Shown in pieces: positions 30,158 through 38,950 of a DNA stretch of 64,000 nucleotides. The DNA lies in assembly GCF_031127875.1 (NCBI RefSeq), contig NZ_JARXIA010000005.1, forward strand, positions 228,120 to 292,119, given 5' to 3'. The translations under genes and the position numbers were made by a program. This DNA comes from Pelagicoccus sp. SDUM812005 (lineage in GTDB: Bacteria > Verrucomicrobiota > Verrucomicrobiia > Opitutales > Opitutaceae). The first letter of the stretch is position 1; every line of letters begins with the position of its first letter. The notes under the pieces were generated by a model. That model saw nothing but the letters and a program-made list of their open reading frames with translations, ran no database searches and was not told the origin of the DNA.

Positions 30158-30314
30158 ACCCACGGGAAACGGACTCCAGGCAGGTCCCCGGTTCGCCACC
30201 CGACAGCCCTTTTCCCGCCCCACAAATCCGCGGGAGCGAACGGAGATTCTTGCATGCCGCTGAAGAAGGCATTCAGCTAGGGGAAACCTTCGTAATTCCC
30301 CGAAAACGCTCGCC

Positions 30315-31271
30315 ATGAACCGATTCCGCGCCTTCGCCTACATCCTCCTCGCCATCCTCTTCGCCGCCGCGCCCCTCCTCTTCGAAGCAGGCGAAACAGC
30401 CAGCTCTCCCTGGACTCCCTTCATCGCCAGCTTCCACCCCCTCGTCCTTCACCTGCCCATCGGCTTGCTCGTCGCCCAACTCTCCCTGGAGCTCATCAAC
30501 CTTCTAGGCAAGAGGACCGACCTCGGGGTCCGCAACTTCATCTGGCACCTGACCGCCCTTTCCGCCACCCTCTCCTTCGCCACCGGCTACCTGCTAGGCG
30601 AAGAAGGCGGATACGAACAGGAGCTGCTCTCCAACCACCTCTGGGCCGCCGGCATCTTCACCTCGATCTGCTGGTCCACCCTCGCCATCAACCTCCTGAA
30701 ACGCCACGGGCTCCTGCGACTCCTCTCCCTCGCCGCCCTCACGGTTTCCCTGGTCCTCGCCAGCCACCCCGGCGGACTCATGGTGCACGGCGACCCCTTC
30801 GCCAACGCCCCCTGGAAAAAGAAGGCGTCCCCAGAAGACAACTACGGCCTCCTCGCCGAACTCGGCGATCCCTTCAATCCCTATACCGACATCGTCCAGC
30901 CCATTCTCGACGCCAAATGCGTCTCCTGCCACGGCGAGGAAAAGAAGAAAGGCAAGCTACGCCTCGACAGCTTCGAGGCCATGATGCGCGGCGGCGACTT
31001 CGGCGCCTGCGTCGAACCGGGCGATTCCTATAACAGCCTGCTCGTCGAACTTCTCGAATACCCCATCGACGACGAGGACCACATGCCTCCCGAAGACGAA
31101 CCCCAACTCACGCAGGCCGAGATCGACCTCATCAAGTGGTGGATCGACTCCGGCGCCCAGGAAGACCAAAGCATCGCCCGAGCGGAGGCCCCCGCGCCCG
31201 TCCTCCCCTTCCTCGTCCCCAACTACCGCCTCTTGGAAAAGCCCGCGCCCGCCGCGGAAACGAACGAGTAA
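30315..31271 (+). CDS. DUF2231-like membrane protein with planctomycete-type cytochrome c domain
   Basis: 318 residues. The first ~165 form four or so membrane helices with the DUF2231-like segment FHPLVLHLPIGLLVAQLSLELI. A periplasmic domain follows with a heme-binding CVSCH (~202) in the context ILDAKCVSCHGEEKKKGKL, ending with an invariant-looking MPPEDEPQLTQAEIDLIKWWIDSGA, as in PSCyt1-type cytochromes. This points to a membrane-bound electron carrier of unknown partner. The proteins usually paired with PSCyt1 domains (PSD1, DUF1501) are not present here. Confidence 0.82.
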   Translation: MNRFRAFAYILLAILFAAAPLLFEAGETASSPWTPFIASFHPLVLHLPIGLLVAQLSLELINLLGKRTDLGVRNFIWHLTALSATLSFATGYLLGEEGGYEQELLSNHLWAAGIFTSICWSTLAINLLKRHGLLRLLSLAALTVSLVLASHPGGLMVHGDPFANAPWKKKASPEDNYGLLAELGDPFNPYTDIVQPILDAKCVSCHGEEKKKGKLRLDSFEAMMRGGDFGACVEPGDSYNSLLVELLEYPIDDEDHMPPEDEPQLTQAEIDLIKWWIDSGAQEDQSIARAEAPAPVLPFLVPNYRLLEKPAPAAETNE

Positions 31272-31584
31272 CCACCCAGCGGATACAAGTCCGAGCGCCT
31301 AGCCGGGATTTCGACTAAATCCGCCCCTAAAGGCCCTGCTGCACCGCAGCGGTGCACCAAGCGACAAAGCGTGCAAATCGCAAAACGTCGCTCCGTGCAA
31401 CCGTGCATTTAGCACCTAAGGTTTTCTTCCCCAGCGCCCCCTTCGCCTATTCGATCCCCTGATCCTATTCATGGCCAGAGCCTTACGTAGGTCAGCCAGA
31501 AACGCCCCCCGTGGATGGCTACTTGGCGCTAGAAACGCATTACCCTGCTACTACGCGTAAAGGTAACCTAACCTCCACCTTCCA
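31272..31584. promoter_or_regulatory. mlaA upstream region with NtrC-like dyad and sigma-54 promoter
   Basis: 313 bases without a gene. TGCACCGCAGCGGTGCA (31340-31356) is a perfect dyad that fits the classical NtrC site TGCACC-N5-GGTGCA, and further GTGCA half-sites follow downstream to about 31410. CCTTACGTAG (31481-31490) also occurs upstream of the PRC-BON gene. TTGGCGC-N7-GCA at 31523-31539 has GG-N10-GC spacing, placing transcription near 31550. Confidence 0.55.
31523..31539 (+). promoter_or_regulatory. Putative sigma-54 promoter of mlaA-RND operon
   Basis: TTGGCGCTAGAAACGCA: GG at 31525-31526 and GC at 31537-31538 are exactly ten bases apart, as required for -24/-12 elements. It shares TTGGCGC and GCA with two other sites in this cluster. 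Confidence 0.55.
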
Positions 31585-32385
31585 TTGAACTTCTTCTCTC
31601 CACTCGGAAATGCAGGAATCGCCGCTCCGAAGCGGCGCGTCCACTTCCTCGCCCACCTGCTCCTCTTCCTCGCAGCCCTGTACGCTGCCCCGAAATCCCG
31701 AGGACAGCAGGAAGAGCCGTCTGTCGCTCAACCCGTGTCTCAACCCGCCGCGCCGACAGTCGTCCAGTATCCGGAAACCGAAGACAAATTTCGCCCCCTC
31801 AACAAAGTCATCTTCGCCTTCAACCATCAAGCCAACCGCTTCCTCATCACCCCCTTGAGCAAAGGATACAAAGCGGCCCTGCCCCAACCCGTCCGCACTG
31901 GCGTCGGCAACGTCTTCGATACCATTGGGACTCCCGCTTCCGCCCTCAACCTAGCTCTCCAAGGCAAGGGCAATAAATCCCTGCAACAAATCCAACGTTT
32001 CGGTATCAACCTCACCCTCGGCCTAGCCGGCACCCACGATCCCGCCACCCGTAGATTCGGTATTCCTCCCTCCAATACAGGGTTCGACTCAACGCTAGAA
32101 CGCTATGGAGTCGGACGCGGTTCCTACCTCGTCGTCCCCTTCATCGGCTCCTCCGACGGACGCGCCTTCGCCGGCCTCGTAGTCGACTCCGTACTCAATC
32201 CGCTCTCCCTGCTCCCCACCCCCGAGTCAACCTACGCGAAGGTCGCGGACGCCTTCCAGGAAAACGCCCCGCTCGCGGAAAACTACCTAGAGCTCTACCG
32301 CGAAACCGAGAACGCCTACCGCTTCCTAAAGAACCTCTACGAACAAGGCCGCCTCCGCGATGAAGACTACCCCGCCAACGAATAA
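31585..32385 (+). CDS. mlaA: MlaA (VacJ) family outer-membrane lipid-trafficking protein
   Basis: 266 residues with a TTG start; no ATG is available in frame near the signal peptide (HFLAHLLLFLAALYAAPKSRG). The MlaA domain is clear: FRPLNKVIFAFNHQANRFLITPLSKGY, RFGINLTLGLAGTHDPATRRFG, YLVVPFIGSSDGR. MlaA removes misplaced phospholipid from the outer leaflet of the outer membrane. Unlike E. coli MlaA it has no lipobox cysteine. It overlaps the RND gene by 26 bases, so the two are translationally coupled and probably form one transport route. Confidence 0.92.
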   Translation: MNFFSPLGNAGIAAPKRRVHFLAHLLLFLAALYAAPKSRGQQEEPSVAQPVSQPAAPTVVQYPETEDKFRPLNKVIFAFNHQANRFLITPLSKGYKAALPQPVRTGVGNVFDTIGTPASALNLALQGKGNKSLQQIQRFGINLTLGLAGTHDPATRRFGIPPSNTGFDSTLERYGVGRGSYLVVPFIGSSDGRAFAGLVVDSVLNPLSLLPTPESTYAKVADAFQENAPLAENYLELYRETENAYRFLKNLYEQGRLRDEDYPANE

Positions 32386-34771
32386 CAAGGAACAACCCCT
32401 CTGGCTCCGCCGCCCCTACCTTCTCCTTTCCCTGCTCGCCGGTCTCTTCCTCCTGCTGGCCTGGCAATCCCTGCGCTTCGAAATCAACGCCTCCGCCGAA
32501 ACCCTTGTCGACGAAGACAACCCCTTCTACAAGCGTACCCAAAAGTTCGATGCGCGGTTCCAGCCGCAGGAGTTTCTGCTCATCGCCTACGAGCCGATCG
32601 ACAGACCGCTCTTCAGCGAACGAACCCTCAAAGACTTGGCCGCCATCGGCGATGCTATCTCCCAGTTCCCCCGCGTCGAAAACGTCCGCTCCATCCTCAA
32701 CGTCCCCCTCCTCCAGCTCTCCGAAAAAGGTCTCGATCCCAACCTAGACCCCGAACGCTGGACCTTGCAGAAGCTGGACATCCCCCTCTCCAAACTCCCT
32801 GAGCTCTTCTCCGGGCACCCCATCTACGAGGACCTCCTCGTCAACGCCGCCCAAACCGCCACCAGCCTCCAAGTCACCTTCAAGCGAAACGATGAGCTCG
32901 ACCGCATCCAAGCGGAAAAGCTCGCAGCGAGCGAGCTTCCCGAAAACGAACAAGATCCCCAATTATTGGATACACTCAAAGTTCGAGTCGCCCCCATCCA
33001 AAAGGAGCTCGCCGCCCACCGCAATCGCGAGATCGAGGCCATTCGAGACATCATCGCCGACTACCAAAGCGACGCCCGAGTCTACCTCGGCGGAGAGCAA
33101 GCCCTTGCCTACCAGCTAGTGCAAATCATCCGCAACGACCTCATCGTCTTTGGCAGCGCCATCGCCATCGTGGCCAGCCTCACCCTGCTCGCCCTCTTCC
33201 GGTCCCTGCGTTGGGTGCTCATCCCCGCAATCTCCTGCCTCTACTGCGTCGTATCCACAATCGGACTCTTCGCAGCCTTCGGCCTAAAGGGCACCGTCAT
33301 TTCCGCCAACTTCGTCTCCCTGCAGATCGTCCTCACCCTAGCCATCGTCATCCACCTCATAGTACAGTACCGCGAGGAGCAGCGGGCTAAGCCGCAGGCC
33401 TCGGCCCAGGAACTTTCCACCCGCGTCTTTCGCAAGAAAGCGAAACCTTGCCTCTACTCCGCCCTCACCACTTCCATCGGATTCGCTTCGCTCATATTCT
33501 CCGGTATCCAACCCATAACTACTTTCGGGATCATGATGGTCGTGGCCATGTTCGCCTCCTCCCTCGCCAGCCTAGCCCTCTTTCCTCTGCTGGTCAGTCT
33601 ATTCCCCAAGGGCGACTCCCCTCAAGAAAGCCGCCTCACAGAACGGGTCGTCGGAGCGTTTCGAAAAGGGGCTACCCGCTCGCCACGCTCTCTGCTCGCC
33701 GCCTCCGCCATCGTCTTCACCCTCGCTAGCCTCGGGGTCGCCCGCCTCTCCGTCGAAAACAGCTTCATAAACTACTTCGCCGACTCCACCGTCGTGCACC
33801 AGGAGCTCTCCTTCATCGACCAGCAATTCGGCGGCTCTACTCCGCTCGACGTCATCTACGAATTCGAGGAAGCCGAAGACCCCGCCCTCGTCGCCACCGC
33901 CGCCCAGGTCCAAACCCTTCAATCCCTGCAAACGGAGCTCGGCTCCATCGCCGGCGTCGGCAAGGCCCTCTCCCTCGTGAACTTCACCGAACTCGCCAAA
34001 TCCCTCAACCAAGGCCGCCCCCTCACCGAATACGAGCTCAGCGCCGCCTACCACACCATCGACGAATCGCTGCGCGACCAGCTCCTCGGCTCCTTCTACT
34101 CTCCCGAGCACCGGCAAGCTCGCATCAGCCTCCGCATCGCCGACTCCACTCCTGAGCTCGACCGAGCTGCCCTGCTCGCCTCCATACACGAAAAAGCCGC
34201 CGCCCTGCAAATCCCTTCCGATCGCTACCAGCTGAGCAACCTCTTCGTTCTCTACCAGGACCTCCTGCAGAGCCTCTACCGCTCGCAAGCCCTCACCCTC
34301 GGCATCGTGGCCCTCGGCGTTTTCGTTTGCTTCCTCGCCGTCTTCAGGTCCCTGCCGCTCGCCCTCGCCTGCATGGCGCCAAACGTAATCTCCACCGGTA
34401 TCGTGCTGGGACTCATGGGCTGGTGCGGCATCGCCCTCGATTTCATGACCATGACCATTGCCTCCGTCGCCATGGGCATTTCCGTCGACGATACCATCCA
34501 CTACGTGCACCGCTACCAAGAGGAACGACAAGCCGGACACAGCCCGCAAGATGCCGTTAGCCGCACCCACCGCTCCGTCGGCTTCGCCATTCTCTACACA
34601 ACCATCGTCGTCGTATCCGGTTTTAGCCTACTGGCCTTCTCCGACTTCATTCCCAGCGTTTGGTTCGGCCTGCTCACCGCCCTGTCCATCAGCATCGCCC
34701 TGGCGGCCGACCTCCTAACCTTGCCCGCCTTGCTGCTCGTCTTCCCCAACAAGCAAAAGGGAGCGAACTGA
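32360..34771 (+). CDS. RND superfamily (MMPL-type) exporter, HpnN-like
   Basis: 803 residues with two-fold RND architecture: one helix, a periplasmic loop and five helices in each half (first membrane helix LLLSLLAGLFLLLAW; second-half start LLAASAIVFTLASLGVARL). The conserved motif SVDDTIHYVHRYQEE lies in the second half. MMPL proteins of this size move lipids, such as hopanoids, to the outer membrane. The 26-base overlap with mlaA supports a joint role in phospholipid or hopanoid-like traffic. The substrate is inferred. Confidence 0.9.
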   Translation: MKTTPPTNNKEQPLWLRRPYLLLSLLAGLFLLLAWQSLRFEINASAETLVDEDNPFYKRTQKFDARFQPQEFLLIAYEPIDRPLFSERTLKDLAAIGDAISQFPRVENVRSILNVPLLQLSEKGLDPNLDPERWTLQKLDIPLSKLPELFSGHPIYEDLLVNAAQTATSLQVTFKRNDELDRIQAEKLAASELPENEQDPQLLDTLKVRVAPIQKELAAHRNREIEAIRDIIADYQSDARVYLGGEQALAYQLVQIIRNDLIVFGSAIAIVASLTLLALFRSLRWVLIPAISCLYCVVSTIGLFAAFGLKGTVISANFVSLQIVLTLAIVIHLIVQYREEQRAKPQASAQELSTRVFRKKAKPCLYSALTTSIGFASLIFSGIQPITTFGIMMVVAMFASSLASLALFPLLVSLFPKGDSPQESRLTERVVGAFRKGATRSPRSLLAASAIVFTLASLGVARLSVENSFINYFADSTVVHQELSFIDQQFGGSTPLDVIYEFEEAEDPALVATAAQVQTLQSLQTELGSIAGVGKALSLVNFTELAKSLNQGRPLTEYELSAAYHTIDESLRDQLLGSFYSPEHRQARISLRIADSTPELDRAALLASIHEKAAALQIPSDRYQLSNLFVLYQDLLQSLYRSQALTLGIVALGVFVCFLAVFRSLPLALACMAPNVISTGIVLGLMGWCGIALDFMTMTIASVAMGISVDDTIHYVHRYQEERQAGHSPQDAVSRTHRSVGFAILYTTIVVVSGFSLLAFSDFIPSVWFGLLTALSISIALAADLLTLPALLLVFPNKQKGAN

Positions 34772-34810
34772 ACCCACACCCCGGCTCCGCCCCCCATCCC
34801 CACTTATGCG

Positions 34811-34827
34811 TTGGACAAGAAGGAGCT
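34811..34827 (+). promoter_or_regulatory. Weak sigma-54-like promoter before the PRC-barrel gene
   Basis: TTGGACAAGAAGGAGCT keeps GG (34813-34814) and GC (34825-34826) ten bases apart but lacks the TTGGCGC of the other sites. It lies about 67 bases before the gene start. Confidence 0.3.
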
Positions 34828-34893
34828 CCCCCGATAACCTGACCTCCATTGCCGACGCATAACAGTACCGAACCCAACAACCGCGCCTCCACG

Positions 34894-35637
34894 ATGCTCT
34901 ACAGCCTAAGGAATCTTATCGGAAAACGCATCCACGCCCTCGACGACGACTTCGGGGCCTGCAAGGACTTCCTCTTCGACGAGCAAAGCTACCGAATCCG
35001 CTACATCGTAGTCCGCACCGGAAGCTGGCTCCCCGGCCGTAAGGTCATCATCTCCCCCGCCAGCGTCGTCCCTCTGGACGAATCCGACCTCGCAAACGGC
35101 ATCCCTGTCAACATGGACCGCGAAGCCATCGAGAACAGTCCCCCTATCGAGCCGGACGAACCCATTTCCCGCAAGATCGAGTCCCGCCTCCACGAGCACT
35201 ACGGCTGGATTCCCTATTGGATCGCCGAACCGGCCGGAGCCTTCAACGCCCTCGCCGGGCCCGGGATGCCGCACATCGAAACCTCCGCCAAGCTCCGCCA
35301 CCGCAATCCCCTCACCGCAGACCCGCTCCTGCAATCCGCCCGCGGCATCCGCGGCTACTCCATCCGCCCTGCCGACAAAAAAAGCACCGGCCCGCTGGAA
35401 GACCTGCTCGTCGATTCGGATTCCTGGACCCTGAAGTACGCCATCGTGGATACCAAAGCCTGGTTCGTCGGCGGGCTCCGCGTCATCCCCTTCGCCTCTA
35501 CCAAATACATCGACCACCAAGAAACCGAGATCGGCGTCAGCCTCACCGCCAAAGGCATCAAAGACTCTCCCCCGCCTCCCTCCAAACGGGAACCCGTTCC
35601 TCGCAAAGACGCCGACGCCTTAAGCCAAAAGGACTGA
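34894..35637 (+). CDS. PRC-barrel domain protein
   Basis: 247 residues from ATG 34894 (MLYSLRNLIGKRIHALDDDFG); a TTG at 34849 would add an unlikely Asn/Thr-rich leader. Two PRC-barrel domains are visible: residues 1-80 (KDFLFDEQSYRIRYIVVRTGSWLPGRKVIISPASV) and ~145-230 (IRPADKKSTGPLEDLLVDSDSWTLKYAIVDTKAWFVGGLRVIP). PRC-barrels are found in photosynthetic reaction-centre H subunits and stress proteins. No signal peptide, so cytoplasmic. Its neighbours (DUF1328, PRC-BON) are also typical stress-induced envelope genes. Confidence 0.88.
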   Translation: MLYSLRNLIGKRIHALDDDFGACKDFLFDEQSYRIRYIVVRTGSWLPGRKVIISPASVVPLDESDLANGIPVNMDREAIENSPPIEPDEPISRKIESRLHEHYGWIPYWIAEPAGAFNALAGPGMPHIETSAKLRHRNPLTADPLLQSARGIRGYSIRPADKKSTGPLEDLLVDSDSWTLKYAIVDTKAWFVGGLRVIPFASTKYIDHQETEIGVSLTAKGIKDSPPPPSKREPVPRKDADALSQKD

Positions 35638-35962
35638 AGGCCGTCGCTCCCGCAGCGCTCCCTCCCGCTCTCCGATCCCCCCCGATAACAAGCTGTACGC
35701 AGTATTTGAGTACAGGCCGCTGGAGGCGTGACCGCCCCTTCACGCCCCGTCCGACTCTCGGACGGCGTATCGCGCACCTCCTCCTGCATTTTGCAGGAAT
35801 GCGCGCTTATCGCTATTGATCTACGCTCGCTGCAATCCCCCTGAACATCAGGCAATTCGAGGGCGACAGCCCCTTGTTGCGAACTGAAATACTCCATTTT
35901 GGCGCGATCCAAGCAATGGAGAGGACCACTAACCACAACCATAACACTCAACCCCTTGTATC
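35638..35962. promoter_or_regulatory. Upstream region of the DUF1328 gene
   Basis: 325 bases with no gene found. It has the hairpins GTCCGA-CTC-TCGGAC (about 35747-35761) and TCCTGCA-TTT-TGCAGGA (about 35782-35798), the latter a TGCA dyad possibly used by an NtrC-type activator, and ends in the sigma-54-like promoter at 35899-35915. A further CTGTAC/GTACAG pair lies at 35693-35715. Confidence 0.45.
35899..35915 (+). promoter_or_regulatory. Putative sigma-54 promoter of the DUF1328 gene
   Basis: TTGGCGCGATCCAAGCA has GG (35901-35902) and GC (35913-35914) ten bases apart. It shares TTGGCGC-N4-CAAGCAAT with the promoter before the PRC-BON gene. The expected start of transcription, near 35926, is about 37 bases before the ATG. 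Confidence 0.62.
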
Positions 35963-36136
35963 ATGTTATCTTGGACACTTACATTCCTGATTGTAGCAAT
36001 CATCGCTGGCCTACTCGGCTTCACCGGCATCGCTGGAGCCGCCGCTGGCGTCGCCCAAATTCTCTTCTACGTCTTCTTGGTGCTGCTCGTAGTATCAGCC
36101 CTCATGCAGGCGCTGCGAGGCAAGCCGCCGCTCTAA
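35963..36136 (+). CDS. DUF1328 (YtjA-like) small membrane protein
   Basis: 57 residues: [20 protein letters not shown], then a glycine/alanine turn ([12 protein letters not shown]) and a second helix ([19 protein letters not shown]). This is the full DUF1328/YtjA pattern. Two inner-membrane helices; function unknown, commonly found with stress-response genes. It is 76 bases upstream of the sigma-54 activator gene and may share its transcript. Confidence 0.93.
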   Translation: MLSWTLTFLIVAIIAGLLGFTGIAGAAAGVAQILFYVFLVLLVVSALMQALRGKPPL

Positions 36137-36212
36137 GCCGCAATCCCCCGCTTCCCCACTGACGCTTGCCAAAGCGGGCGTCTCTAAGCGTATCCAACTC
36201 TCCATACGATCG

Positions 36213-37598
36213 ATGAAAGTACTCATTATTGACGATGAAATCAATATCCACAAAACCACGTCCATAGCTTTAAGAACGATGGGGCACGAGCCCTATTCGG
36301 CCTACAGCGGCAGCCAGTCGCTGAGCAAGCTGGACGAAAATCGCATCGACGTAGTTTTCCTGGACCTACGGCTCGGATCCGAAAACGGACTCGAAGTGTA
36401 CGACCGGATACGAGCCGCCGGACACGAGATGCCCGTCATTATATTCACGGGATTCTCGTCGATTTCCTCGGCCATCGAAGCAACTAAGAAAGGCGTGTTC
36501 GACTACGTGCTTAAGCCCTTCGTACCTGAACAGATTCGCCAGACCCTGGAACGCGTGGGCAAGCAAATCGCCCTCAAGTCCAAGGTCGTCGAACTTGAAT
36601 CTCAAGTCAGCGAAATCGTTCCGCCCGTTCTCTTCGACTCGCAAGAGAAGTCGATGCAACAGATCTATCGCCTAGCCCAACGCGCCGCGCCGTCCGAAGC
36701 CACCGTGCTCATTCTCGGACCTAGCGGTACCGGCAAGACTGTACTTGCAAAGCAAATACACTCGCTCAGCCCACGCGCCGACAAACCCTTCGTAGTCGTG
36801 CATTGCCCCAGCCTTTCAAAGGAGTTGCTCGAAAGCGAACTCTTCGGCCACGTGAAGGGAGCCTTCACCGGCGCCGTCAAAGACACTTGGGGAAAGATCG
36901 ATTCCGCCGATGGGGGCTCTATCTTCCTCGACGAGATCGGCGAGCTCCCCATGGAGATCCAAGCCAAGCTCCTGCGCTTCTTGCAGGAACGCCAATACGA
37001 ACGCGTCGGCGAAACCAAAACCCGCACCGGCAACGTGCGCATCCTCGCCGCTACCAACAACGACCTGCAAGCCGAGGCCCAGGACGGGCGTTTCCGCGAA
37101 GACTTGTTCTACCGCCTAAACGTGATCTCCATCCACATGCCGCCCCTCAACGAACGGCGCGGCGACATCCCCAAACTCGCCCAACATTTCCTACAGCACC
37201 ACGCCAAGCAAATGGCTCGCCCGCAATGCCGCTTCTCCGAGGACTGCCTCGCGGCCCTCGCCCGCTACGATTGGCCAGGCAACCTGCGCGAGCTGCATAA
37301 CGTCGTGGAGCGCTGCCTCATCCTCTGCGACGATGGGTGCATCGAGGTACAGGACCTCCCACCCGAAGTGCAGCTGGGTTCCAACGGCGACGGTCCCAAC
37401 GCCCCGCTCAAGATCGGCGGCCCCTTCAAGCTCGAAGACATCGAGGAAGCGCACATCAACGGCGTCATCGCATCCGCTAAAAGCTACCAGCAGGCCGCTC
37501 GCATCCTCGGCATCAACAAAACAACCCTCTACCGAAAGCGGAAACGTAAACTTTCGCTCGAGCGCGAGCACATTTCCGAAACCGAGTTCGCCATTTAG
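36213..37598 (+). CDS. Sigma-54-dependent response regulator, AlgB/NtrC type
   Basis: 461 residues. The receiver domain has acidic Asp7-Asp8 and phospho-acceptor Asp51 (VVFLDLRLGS); the AAA+ domain has Walker A GPSGTGKT (~169), the sigma-54 contact loop GAFTGA (~216) and Walker B GGSIFLDEIGELP; a Fis-type helix-turn-helix ends the protein (YQQAARILGINKTTLYRKRKRK). It activates promoters of the -24/-12 class from upstream dyads. The architecture resembles AlgB. No partner histidine kinase is adjacent. Four sigma-54-like promoters flank it within 8 kb. Confidence 0.95.
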   Translation: MKVLIIDDEINIHKTTSIALRTMGHEPYSAYSGSQSLSKLDENRIDVVFLDLRLGSENGLEVYDRIRAAGHEMPVIIFTGFSSISSAIEATKKGVFDYVLKPFVPEQIRQTLERVGKQIALKSKVVELESQVSEIVPPVLFDSQEKSMQQIYRLAQRAAPSEATVLILGPSGTGKTVLAKQIHSLSPRADKPFVVVHCPSLSKELLESELFGHVKGAFTGAVKDTWGKIDSADGGSIFLDEIGELPMEIQAKLLRFLQERQYERVGETKTRTGNVRILAATNNDLQAEAQDGRFREDLFYRLNVISIHMPPLNERRGDIPKLAQHFLQHHAKQMARPQCRFSEDCLAALARYDWPGNLRELHNVVERCLILCDDGCIEVQDLPPEVQLGSNGDGPNAPLKIGGPFKLEDIEEAHINGVIASAKSYQQAARILGINKTTLYRKRKRKLSLEREHISETEFAI

Positions 37599-37765
37599 CT
37601 GCATTCTGCATCGAAAAATCTCGTTCCCTTTCAATCAGGACGCAAAGCGCACCTGTTCGCTACCCGCCGCTCGCTAAAACATTTTCAAAAACGGAAGGCA
37701 TCCGCCTCAGCCCCGTTTTAACATTTCGTCCCTAGGTCCCGTCCCTTTCTATCGCATGTACGAAT

Positions 37766-38764
37766 ATGCGAGAGAAACGGACCCACAGAACACCAGCCCG
37801 CTGCGCCGCCGGGCTCCTGCTACTGCTCTCCCTCCTCGCCGCCCGTCCCCTCGCAGCTCATCCAGAGCCCTCCATCGAGACATCCCACGCTCAGGCCGAC
37901 GTAGTTGCCAGCCCCCTACATGCAAGCATCCAAGCCTACTCCCAAGGCCTCGCCGCCCTGCGTCGCGAAGCCTCCCACGACGGACAAATTCGCTACGTCC
38001 AGGTCCTCGAAGCCGTCTACTCCGGCGACATCGACTCCCTCATCGCCCAGAAGCTGAAGTGGCAGGAGCAGCACGCCAAGCGTTTCCCCTTCTTCTCCGA
38101 CTACTCCAACAGCCACTCGCCCGTCCGCATCTCCGAGTTCAACGCCGAGCCCGACCGCAAGCTCGGCAGCCTCCTGGTCGGCCGCTACGAAGCCTACTCG
38201 CACACCATCGAAGTCTCCCGCGATGCCACCGACTTCGTGCTGGTCCACGAATCCGGACACACCCTGCAACGCCAAACCCTCATCGCGCGAAACGCCAAGG
38301 CGATCCGCCTCAACCGCGCCCTCGAGGCGATGCCGCAGCTGCACGACTTCCAAGCCACCTCCCCTAAGGCCCGCCGCGACAAGCAGCGCCTCCAGTACCT
38401 GACCGCCCAAAACGAGCTGGAAGTACGCCTCCAGGACCTGAACCGGCTCTTCGCCCTGCACAACCACGGCCTCCCCATCTCCAACCCTATCGATTCCCTG
38501 CAGGCCCTCGCTCTCGTCGGGCTCGAGCTCGACCTAGAGTCGGCCACCCGAGCCCTTGCCGACACCCCTTGGGCCGAGCGCAGGCAGGAGATTCGGCAAT
38601 CGCTCGCCACCAGCCTGTCCCGCGACCAACGCGCAAGCCTGAGCCGCTCTTTCGAGGACGCTGCCGAGCTCCGCCTGCTGCAAACCCTCCTCCAGCGCCA
38701 CCAGCCCAAAGCCTGGCCACACACCCTGCGCAAGCTCCTTTTCGAAGCGCCCGGGCACCTCTAG
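37766..38764 (+). CDS. Putative secreted protein with HExxH motif
   Basis: 332 residues; family not recognised. Signal peptide at the N terminus (AAGLLLLLSLLAARPLAAHP). The segment TDFVLVHESGHTLQRQTL contains HESGH, a zinc-metallopeptidase HExxH pattern. The C-terminal half is helical and rich in Leu, Arg and Gln. A glutamate that would complete a zinc site could not be placed with confidence, so peptidase activity is only a suggestion. It follows the sigma-54 activator by 167 bases. Confidence 0.7.
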   Translation: MREKRTHRTPARCAAGLLLLLSLLAARPLAAHPEPSIETSHAQADVVASPLHASIQAYSQGLAALRREASHDGQIRYVQVLEAVYSGDIDSLIAQKLKWQEQHAKRFPFFSDYSNSHSPVRISEFNAEPDRKLGSLLVGRYEAYSHTIEVSRDATDFVLVHESGHTLQRQTLIARNAKAIRLNRALEAMPQLHDFQATSPKARRDKQRLQYLTAQNELEVRLQDLNRLFALHNHGLPISNPIDSLQALALVGLELDLESATRALADTPWAERRQEIRQSLATSLSRDQRASLSRSFEDAAELRLLQTLLQRHQPKAWPHTLRKLLFEAPGHL

Positions 38765-38839
38765 GCAGAGCTCGCCACGCGAGACGGACAGCAGCGTAGC
38801 CTGCTCGCTCCTGCCGCCCCGACCCTCCGTTTTCTTGCA

Positions 38840-38881
38840 ATGCCATCAGGCATTTTGCAAGCCAGCCACCACCTTACGTAG
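38840..38881. promoter_or_regulatory. Upstream hairpin and shared CCTTACGTAG box before PRC-BON gene
   Basis: CTTGCAATGCC pairs with GGCATTTTGCAAG across a short loop, with a two-base bulge, giving a TGCA-rich dyad. CCTTACGTAG (38872-38881) follows, about 70 bases before the -24 element; the same ten bases occur upstream of mlaA. Activator binding is inferred. Confidence 0.35.
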
Positions 38882-38950
38882 TGGTTAACTCGATACATTT
38901 CCTATGGTCGCCTCCTTGGAAATCCGATCCTCGCCTCGCAACGAACGGTT

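Noticed and set aside
34849..34893. TTG start extending the PRC-barrel protein
   Set aside because: The added residues are Asn/Thr-rich with no conserved pattern, and ATG 34894 begins exactly at the domain.
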